Assembly (NCBI GenBank): GCA_900549055.1
Contig: URNB01000051.1
Coordinates: 1 to 13,724 of the forward strand
Direction of reading: 5' to 3'
From: an uncultured Oscillospiraceae bacterium
GTDB taxonomy: Bacteria > Bacillota > Clostridia > Oscillospirales > Acutalibacteraceae
Length of the DNA: 13,724 nucleotides
In this document: positions 1 to 4,194 of the stretch, in pieces
Layout: every line of letters starts with the position of its first letter
How positions within the stretch are numbered: position 1 is the stretch's first letter
Notes under the pieces: model-generated
What the model was told of the DNA's origin: nothing
Databases searched by the model: none
Seen by the model: the letters and a program-made list of their open reading frames with translations, nothing else
Program-made: the position numbers and the translations under genes

Positions 1-88
1 TTCTCTCGCTCTTGATACTGATGACTGTATAGGATAATTCCGACGGGAATTTAGGATATTAAGACTTTCGGGAAGACCGCAGCCCTTT

Positions 89-871
89 TTGGAGTATTCT
101 CCGGAAACGCTTTATGAGCTTGTCGAGAGCATTAAAGAACACGGTATAATAAATCCTGTTACGGTAAGAGAAACCAAAAACGGTAAGTATGAAATACTGT
201 CGGGCAGAAACCGTGTACGGGCTGCAAAGAAATTGGGAATAAGATCCGTACCCGCTATTATTAAGGAAAATATCTCAGATGATGAAGCCGCCTTAATAAT
301 GCTTGACAGTAATCTGCGACAACGGCAAAGCCTTAAATACAGCGAAAAGGCATATGCCTACCGAATGCAGACGGAAATTCTTAACAGACAGGGCAAAAGA
401 ACAGATTTAACTTCATGCACCGAGTGCACAAGGTTAGATACGCTTGGTGATGCCGGTCATAAGAATAATGAAAGCCGAAGAACGGTAGCTTACCTTATAC
501 GCCTTACATATTTGTTACCGGGGCTGTTAAAGCTTGTTGACGATGAAAAAATTCCTTATAAAGCCGGCGCAGAGCTTTCATATCTTCCAGTAGATATTCA
601 AAGTTATATTTTAAAGAATGTTGCAGGCATCTATAAAATAAGTTTAGCGCAGGCACAGGAGTTGAAAAAGCTTAATAATAACGGCAGCCTTACAGCGGAA
701 AGCGTGCTTACTGTTTTTAAAAAGCCGTCCGAAGATAAAAAGGATAAAATAAAAATCACATTAAGTAAGGGATTATTTAAGAATTATCCGGAATTGCTTA
801 AAGATACCGGAAAGCTACAAAAACTTTTTTCGCAGTTCATAAAAGAATACGCAGAAAGGCAGGAATACTGA
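89..871 (+). CDS. ParB-like partition protein, 5' end degraded
   Basis: ParB/Spo0J-type nuclease-fold N-domain (residues 1-80) with the box-II-like ILSGRNRVRAAKKLG stretch, then a DNA-binding middle region with ESRRTVAYLIRLTYLLPGLL (about 127-146) typical of ICE/plasmid ParB proteins, and a Lys-rich C-terminus. Such proteins bind a centromere-like site and help maintain plasmids or elements. The TTG at 89 is only the first usable start. In-frame sequence is open back to a TAA at 35-37 and encodes SGRPQPFLEYSPETL, so the family domain continues upstream. Pieces of the missing N-terminus can be read in other frames at 1-70 (see findings), suggesting a decayed gene. It ends one base before the next gene's ATG. 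Family assignment is firm; whether it is functional is doubtful. Confidence 0.75.
   Translation: MEYSPETLYELVESIKEHGIINPVTVRETKNGKYEILSGRNRVRAAKKLGIRSVPAIIKENISDDEAALIMLDSNLRQRQSLKYSEKAYAYRMQTEILNRQGKRTDLTSCTECTRLDTLGDAGHKNNESRRTVAYLIRLTYLLPGLLKLVDDEKIPYKAGAELSYLPVDIQSYILKNVAGIYKISLAQAQELKKLNNNGSLTAESVLTVFKKPSEDKKDKIKITLSKGLFKNYPELLKDTGKLQKLFSQFIKEYAERQEY
416..435 (+). repeat. 20-bp dispersed repeat, copy 1
   Basis: The sequence TGCACCGAGTGCACAAGGTT is found here inside parB and again, identically, at 1049-1068. It contains two palindrome-type hexamers (TGCAC and GTGCAC) around CGA. Here it is read as the residues C-T-E-C-T-R in the linker before the helix-turn-helix region. Confidence 0.7.
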
Positions 872-872
872 T

Positions 873-1439
873 ATGAAAAGAGCAATGATTTTAATTATTT
901 TTATATTTTTAATTTCATCGGTTGGGTGTAGATCAAATAAAGGCTGTGTTTCGGAAGATACGGCGGTAAGCGAGATTACGGATGCAGAAAAAATTTCTGC
1001 AGATACGGTCGATACGGCAAATAGCGAACAATCTTCTTCATTGCTTTGTGCACCGAGTGCACAAGGTTCATCAGCCGAAAATTCCAATATCGCTAAACCG
1101 AATAAAACGGTATCGCAAATCAGAGAACAACCGAAAACTTCTTCGGCTGCACCGTCTAATACAGATACCGCACAAACTCTGCCGGAGATAAAACCCGAAA
1201 CACCGGCAAACGCAACCGAATCGGATACCAAAGCTGTTGCCGACAGGGTTATATATCACCTAAACCGCGCAAGAGTGAATATAGGCAGCAGGGAGCTTAA
1301 AAGGCTGCCGCGCCTGACAGGGTACGCAGAGTACAGGAGCAGCCAGCTGCCGTCAAACTTTGCCCATGATATATCCGACTGGTTAGCCGCGGCGAAAGCC
1401 ACGGGCTACGGAAATGCCGGACGGCAGCGGGTCTTATGA
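873..1439 (+). CDS. Lipoprotein with truncated CAP/SCP-like domain
   Basis: A 188-residue predicted lipoprotein. It has a short basic N-terminus, a hydrophobic stretch (residues 5-17) and a lipobox-like SVGC with Cys19 as the likely lipidated residue. A Ser/Thr/Ala-rich low-complexity linker follows (about 25-120), as expected for a surface tether. Residues about 122-182 resemble the start of a CAP/SCP (PF00188) domain: RVIYHLNRARVNIGSRELKRL, then a YAEYRSSQLPSNFAHD segment with the characteristic S/H positions. CAP domains are usually more than 110 residues, so the protein stops less than half-way through, after GYGNAG. The start codon follows the parB stop by one base, with AGGCAGGA upstream as ribosome binding site, so the two genes are probably co-transcribed. 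Likely a truncated gene. Confidence 0.6.
   Translation: MKRAMILIIFIFLISSVGCRSNKGCVSEDTAVSEITDAEKISADTVDTANSEQSSSLLCAPSAQGSSAENSNIAKPNKTVSQIREQPKTSSAAPSNTDTAQTLPEIKPETPANATESDTKAVADRVIYHLNRARVNIGSRELKRLPRLTGYAEYRSSQLPSNFAHDISDWLAAAKATGYGNAGRQRVL
1049..1068 (+). repeat. 20-bp dispersed repeat, copy 2
   Basis: Identical to 416-435 and extended by one G on the left, giving a full GTGCAC-CGA-GTGCAC core. It lies in the low-complexity linker of the lipoprotein gene and is read in a different frame from copy 1 (residues A-P-S-A-Q-G). Confidence 0.7.
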
Positions 1440-1498
1440 TATTCGGTTTTCGTTTTCTCCTTTAAGCACATCCCGATTTGGAATAAGTCTTTTTTGAA

Positions 1499-2914
1499 TT
1501 ATACTGCCGAGGTTTCGTTAATAAGGAAAAGATTGGGATTTGAATTGCTTATATCAGTCATACGGCTTGTAAATCCGCTTTTTGAAAATACGCCGTAAAT
1601 TACCGTGTAGCCTTTAAAAGCAGATTTGATTTCGGATGAATTATCGACCTTTTTGACAAGCTCAAAGTACACATCCGCGTCAATCGGTTGATTGTGATAT
1701 TTACACTCACCGGCAAATAAGCGCTTGTTTACCGTGTCAACAGCCATAACATCAATCTGCGTGTTGCCGCTTTTATCATTCAGCCAGTATGAGCCGATTT
1801 TAGATGGTGTAAAGTCGATTGCTTTATCTGAACAAAGCCTTGCGAAGATCTCTTTGCAAATATCCTCGTAAGCAAAGGCGACAAACTTTTCCTTGAAATC
1901 CTTGTCAAGCTCATCTAAAGAAATCTGCATATTGTCAAGCTCAAGCTCGCCCTTATACGGATAAACATAACGGAACCAAAAACGGAGAAAATTATCTGAA
2001 ATAAAGTAAAGCCCCTTGCGTGTCTTTTCCGCATTCTTTTCGGTTACGGGTACTTGCTTTTCTATAAAGCCGAGTTCGGAAAGCGTTTTTAAATACGGCG
2101 TCAGCGCTGAGGTTTCAAGACCCAAAATTCCGGCTATGGTTCCTAATTTATGATTTCCGTCGGCTATGACCTTGATTATTGAGAAATAGTTTGTCGGAAC
2201 CTGTACCTCGTCGGTAAGCAGAAAATTAGGTTCTTCATAAAGAAAACCGTTTTTTGAAAGTACATTTTCCTTTATCTGTTCATAGAGAGGCTGTCCGTCG
2301 GAGAAAAATTCCATATATTTCGGAACTCCGCCGGTTATTGAGTATTGCTCTGCGGCTTCTTCAAATGAAAGCTTTTGATTTTCATAAACGGTTGTAAACG
2401 GCAGCGGCGCTATACGCATTTGTGCGGTTCTGCGCCCGTAAAGAGGGCTTTCATAGGATAACGCGTGTTTTTTCATCATACTTATAAGCGATCCGCAAAG
2501 TATGAGCATAACATTGCTGTCTTTGAGAATTTCGTCCCATGCGTTTTGAAGTATTGACGGGAAAGAGTCGTTTACCTTTACAAGATACGGAAATTCATCT
2601 ATAACTAAAACCTTTTTCTCGTTCGGCTTGTAATCGGCAACGGCTTGAAACAGATCCAGCCAATCCGAAAAAGCGGCTTTTTGCAGTACGGAATTGCCCG
2701 TTGTTCTGGCAATTACCCCGGCAAACCGTTTCATGCTCTGAGACTCAACCTCTTTCGTGGCAAGGAAATAAAATGCGGTCTTACTCTTTATAAACTGCTT
2801 TATAAGCGTTGTTTTTCCTATACGCCTGCGGCCGTATATTACAACAAAGCCGCCGTCTCTGGCATATTCCTTTTCAAGGACAAGGATTTCTTTTTCTCTT
2901 CCGAGAAAGTTCAT
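1499..2914 (-). CDS. DUF234-type AAA ATPase (archaeal ATPase family)
   Basis: A full-length 471-residue protein of the ATPase_2 plus DUF234 family. Visible motifs are a leading FLGRE box (3-7), Walker A GRRRIGKT (28-35), Walker B VLVIDE (102-107), a sensor-like LILCGS, a middle winged-helix-like region (about 240-290, TIAGILGLETSALTPYLKTL) and a C-terminal domain with GECKYHNQPID, which looks like the E-x-K core of a PD-(D/E)xK nuclease fold. The molecular role of this family is not established; members are common in accessory regions of archaea and bacteria and have been discussed as defence- or mobile-element-linked. It has its own promoter and a palindromic operator candidate, and stands alone between plus-strand genes. 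The ATG at 2914 is preceded by GGTGAT. No damage is seen. Confidence 0.85.
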   Translation of the reverse strand: MNFLGREKEILVLEKEYARDGGFVVIYGRRRIGKTTLIKQFIKSKTAFYFLATKEVESQSMKRFAGVIARTTGNSVLQKAAFSDWLDLFQAVADYKPNEKKVLVIDEFPYLVKVNDSFPSILQNAWDEILKDSNVMLILCGSLISMMKKHALSYESPLYGRRTAQMRIAPLPFTTVYENQKLSFEEAAEQYSITGGVPKYMEFFSDGQPLYEQIKENVLSKNGFLYEEPNFLLTDEVQVPTNYFSIIKVIADGNHKLGTIAGILGLETSALTPYLKTLSELGFIEKQVPVTEKNAEKTRKGLYFISDNFLRFWFRYVYPYKGELELDNMQISLDELDKDFKEKFVAFAYEDICKEIFARLCSDKAIDFTPSKIGSYWLNDKSGNTQIDVMAVDTVNKRLFAGECKYHNQPIDADVYFELVKKVDNSSEIKSAFKGYTVIYGVFSKSGFTSRMTDISNSNPNLFLINETSAV

Positions 2915-2936
2915 TTTATATCACCGTCCATATAAT

Positions 2937-2958
2937 ATAATCTAGATTATGATAATCT
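2937..2958. promoter_or_regulatory. Overlapping palindromic operator candidate
   Basis: ATAATCT occurs three times in alternating orientation: 2937-2943 forward, 2944-2950 reverse and 2952-2958 forward. The first two form a perfect 14-bp palindrome, and the last two form a perfect inverted repeat around one G. The block sits just downstream of the -10 box of the minus-strand ATPase promoter, where a bound repressor would block initiation or early elongation. The binding protein is unknown. Confidence 0.45.
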
Positions 2959-2965
2959 TAATTAT

Positions 2966-2993
2966 ATTATAACCGATTATTTTAAAAAGTCAA
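2966..2993 (-). promoter_or_regulatory. Sigma-70-type promoter of the DUF234 ATPase
   Basis: On the minus strand there is TTGACT (-35, 2993-2988), a 16-bp AT-rich spacer and TATAAT (-10, 2971-2966). The leader of about 45 bases before the ATG at 2914 contains the palindromic block at 2937-2958. Confidence 0.7.
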
Positions 2994-3028
2994 TAATTAT
3001 GAAAAGAATAAAACGGGAGGAATAGGAA

Positions 3029-3148
3029 ATGGGAGTTATATGTTTTGTGTGCGGAGCAATGTTTGGCGGATTGGTAGGCACTGTAACTATGTGTTTGGTG
3101 CAGATGGGGAGCAGGTCGGAGGGAAATAAAAAAGACCTGTCAGATTAA
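3029..3148 (+). CDS. DUF3789-like single-pass membrane micropeptide
   Basis: A 39-residue open frame with an excellent ribosome binding site (GGGAGG at 3015-3020, eight bases before the ATG). It begins MGVICFVCGAMFGGLVGTVT, continues with MCLVQM and ends in a charged tail. A hydrophobic Gly-rich segment followed by MCL and a polar tail is the pattern of DUF3789 peptides encoded in clostridial conjugative elements. It would be one transmembrane helix with a short cytoplasmic tail. The function of the family is unknown. The stop codon lies in the loop of the terminator immediately downstream, so the peptide appears to be expressed alone or as the last gene of a transcript. Confidence 0.6.
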   Translation: MGVICFVCGAMFGGLVGTVTMCLVQMGSRSEGNKKDLSD

Positions 3149-3160
3149 GACAAGTCTTTT
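3130..3160. terminator. Bidirectional intrinsic terminator
   Basis: The arms AAAAGACCTGTC (3130-3141) and GACAAGTCTTTT (3149-3160) pair with one mismatch around a 7-base loop. There is a T-run on the plus strand and, from the A-run at 3126-3133, one on the minus strand. It can end the micropeptide transcript on the plus strand and the toxin-antitoxin transcript on the minus strand. Confidence 0.75.
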
Positions 3161-3171
3161 AGAGTGGAAAA

Positions 3172-3435
3172 TTAAAATTTGTAATGCGACCACATGCTGA
3201 TAATCTTAACGGTTTTTTCTTCCGAGAATACCTGATACACCAAACGGTGCTGGATGTTTATACGGCGGGAGTAAAGACCGTTCATATCGCCCAGCAGCTT
3301 TTCATAAGGCAGCGGGTTTTGGAACGGTTTTTCGGTTACAAGGTCTACCAGTTTTTTTGCCCGTTTATCCAAATTTGCGGATTTCAGCAGCGTGATGTGC
3401 TTTGCGGCAGCCTTTGTATAAACAACAGTATACAT
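3172..3435 (-). CDS. yoeB: YoeB/Txe-family toxin (ribosome-dependent mRNA endonuclease)
   Basis: The 87-residue RelE-superfamily toxin of a type II toxin-antitoxin pair, cutting mRNA at the ribosome when not bound by its antitoxin. The C-terminal half matches YoeB closely: NGLYSRRINIQHRLVYQV, then the terminal MWSHYKF. The catalytic residues of E. coli YoeB (E46, R65, H83) appear to correspond to E45, R64 and H84 here, so the toxin looks active. The preferred start is the ATG at 3435, which overlaps the antitoxin stop in a TAATG junction and gives translational coupling; an upstream GTG at 3441 would lengthen it by two residues and is less likely. The stop is followed by the shared terminator. 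Confidence 0.88.
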   Translation of the reverse strand: MYTVVYTKAAAKHITLLKSANLDKRAKKLVDLVTEKPFQNPLPYEKLLGDMNGLYSRRINIQHRLVYQVFSEEKTVKIISMWSHYKF

Positions 3436-3683
3436 TACCACTCAACCTCGGAAGCAGGAATACATTCGGATAACGGCGTATCCTTTCCGGACAGTATTTC
3501 ACTTCTGACCTGCGGATCGGAGGATAAATACAGTGTTTCCATTATTCCGTTATATTCTTCTTCGCTCATAATAACGGCGTTACCGTTTTTGGTGTTTACA
3601 TTTATGATGTCGTTGTATTCAATCGCCTGATTGATGTAATCGAAAACATTTTGTCTGAAATTCGTAATGTTTGTATTTGTCAT
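3435..3683 (-). CDS. yefM: YefM/Phd-family antitoxin
   Basis: An 82-residue antitoxin encoded upstream of its toxin, as usual for the family. The N-terminal Phd/YefM DNA-binding and dimerisation fold is recognisable (TNTNITNFRQNVFDYINQAI, then NVNTKNGNAVIMSEEEYNGI), followed by a flexible acidic tail that should wrap around the toxin. The chosen start is the ATG at 3683, preceded by AGAGGTGA. A GTG nine bases earlier lies inside that ribosome binding site and is rejected. With the toxin it should bind the operator upstream and repress its own promoter (conditional cooperativity is known in the family). Confidence 0.88.
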   Translation of the reverse strand: MTNTNITNFRQNVFDYINQAIEYNDIINVNTKNGNAVIMSEEEYNGIMETLYLSSDPQVRSEILSGKDTPLSECIPASEVEW

Positions 3684-3708
3684 ACCGTTCACCTCTTATT
3701 CTATTATA

Positions 3709-3726
3709 TGTACATTATAGCGTACA
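3709..3726. promoter_or_regulatory. YefM-YoeB operator (paired TGTACA-type cores)
   Basis: TGTACA at 3709-3714 and CGTACA at 3721-3726 are spaced 12 bp centre to centre and overlap the -10 box. The E. coli yefM operator likewise consists of two palindromes with TGTACA cores at this spacing, so the site is the likely target of YefM and the YefM-YoeB complex. Confidence 0.7.
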
Positions 3727-3742
3727 ATTCAAAAAGTGTCAA
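3714..3742 (-). promoter_or_regulatory. Consensus promoter of the yefM-yoeB operon
   Basis: On the minus strand there is a perfect TTGACA (3742-3737), a 17-bp spacer and a perfect TATAAT (3719-3714). The leader before the antitoxin ATG is about 25 bases. Such a strong core promoter fits autorepression by the antitoxin complex. Confidence 0.85.
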
Positions 3743-3757
3743 GAAAGGATTTTTAAA

Positions 3758-4002
3758 TTGTCTACAAATTTTCAATTACTTAAAGAAATGAAAAAGCGGG
3801 TTTTGACAAGCGGGGCTTGCGTGGACTCGCTAATAGGCGTGCCGCCGGAGAGCGAACGCTTTAATAATCTGTGCAGCGGAATGAGAGTGCTTGCCATATC
3901 TTTGTACTGCCGGATGATGAAGCCGGAATCCTCACGGATATGCGGCTTTCGCCGATTGCGTACCGCGAATGGGCGAAAGCAAAAGCGGCGACGGCAGCCT
4001 GA
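3758..4002 (+). pseudogene. Small unknown gene, apparently frameshifted
   Basis: A TTG start at 3758, eight bases after AAGGA (3745-3749), opens a frame reading LSTNFQLLKEMKKRVLTSGA, then CVDSLIGVPPESERFNNLC. This frame runs to a TAA at 4043-4045, but its tail after about 3920 becomes Arg-rich and continues into a strong inverted repeat. A second frame, open from 3868, reads HIFVLPDDEAGILTDMRLSP then IAYREWAKAKAATAA and stops at 4000-4002, just before that inverted repeat. The natural product therefore seems to be the first frame joined to the second through a shift between about 3868 and 3900, about 80 residues in total. I do not recognise the family; the location suggests element cargo. If there is no shift, the first frame gives a 95-residue protein. 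Confidence 0.45.
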
Positions 4003-4011
4003 CGTTGCCGC

Positions 4012-4058
4012 ACCGCACCTGAATTTCCTTTGTTCCGCTGCGTAAATTCAGGTGCGGT
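4012..4058. terminator. Perfect 15-bp inverted repeat, possible terminator
   Basis: The arms at 4012-4026 (ACCGCACCTGAATTT) and 4044-4058 pair perfectly around a 17-base loop. It lies ten bases after the likely stop at 4002 of the broken plus-strand gene. The following bases are only moderately T-rich (ATCGATTTTATATT), so it is a strong stem with a weak tail. A terminator for the gene at 3758 is the simplest reading. Confidence 0.55.
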
Positions 4059-4144
4059 TATAAATCGATTTTATATTAGGGGATTTTTCGATTGCACTTA
4101 TATTGACAATTCCGTTTCGATATTTTAACAGTTTACAAACATTA

Positions 4145-4185
4145 AGGGCTGCCGCTCGCGATTCTTTCGCTCTTGCGACAGCCCT
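4145..4185. terminator. Stem-loop after the GH2 gene
   Basis: AGGGCTGCCGC (4145-4155) pairs with GCGACAGCCCT (4175-4185) with one mismatch, around a 19-base loop. It begins ten bases past the stop of the minus-strand GH2 gene, so it is the likely terminator of that gene, although the minus-strand T-tract (TTAATGTTTGT) is imperfect. In the plus direction it is followed by GTTAAATTTTTATT and could also act there. The stretch 4059-4144 holds nothing else I can name. Confidence 0.6.
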
Positions 4186-4194
4186 GTTAAATTT

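Larger units (their letters stand above)
1..4060. mobile_element. Probable decayed integrative/conjugative element segment
   Basis: This stretch gathers genes typical of clostridial integrative elements: a ParB-like protein, a CAP-domain lipoprotein, a DUF3789-like micropeptide, a toxin-antitoxin pair and a small unknown gene. Several are broken: parB lacks an intact 5' end, the CAP domain is cut off, and the unknown gene appears frameshifted. From about 4140 onward the genes are intact metabolic ones. No integrase, relaxase, attachment site or terminal repeat is visible, so the limits are only approximate and the element class is inferred from gene content. Confidence 0.35.

Noticed and set aside
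89..871. Chromosomal Spo0J/Noc
   Set aside because: No parA or gid/rnp neighbours, an ICE-type sequence in the middle region, and a degraded start beside a truncated lipoprotein gene.
416..1068. CRISPR-like repeat
   Set aside because: Only two copies 633 bp apart, inside coding sequence, with no regular spacing.
2937..2958. Palindrome cluster as a replication origin
   Set aside because: No replication initiator gene or iteron array is nearby; its position after a -10 box fits an operator better.
3684..3692. Upstream GTG start that would lengthen the antitoxin
   Set aside because: The GTG is part of the AGAGGTGA ribosome binding site for the ATG at 3683.
4103..4131. TTGACA on the plus strand suggesting a promoter
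   Set aside because: No acceptable -10 follows at 16-18 bp (the best is TAACAG) and no plus-strand gene lies downstream.
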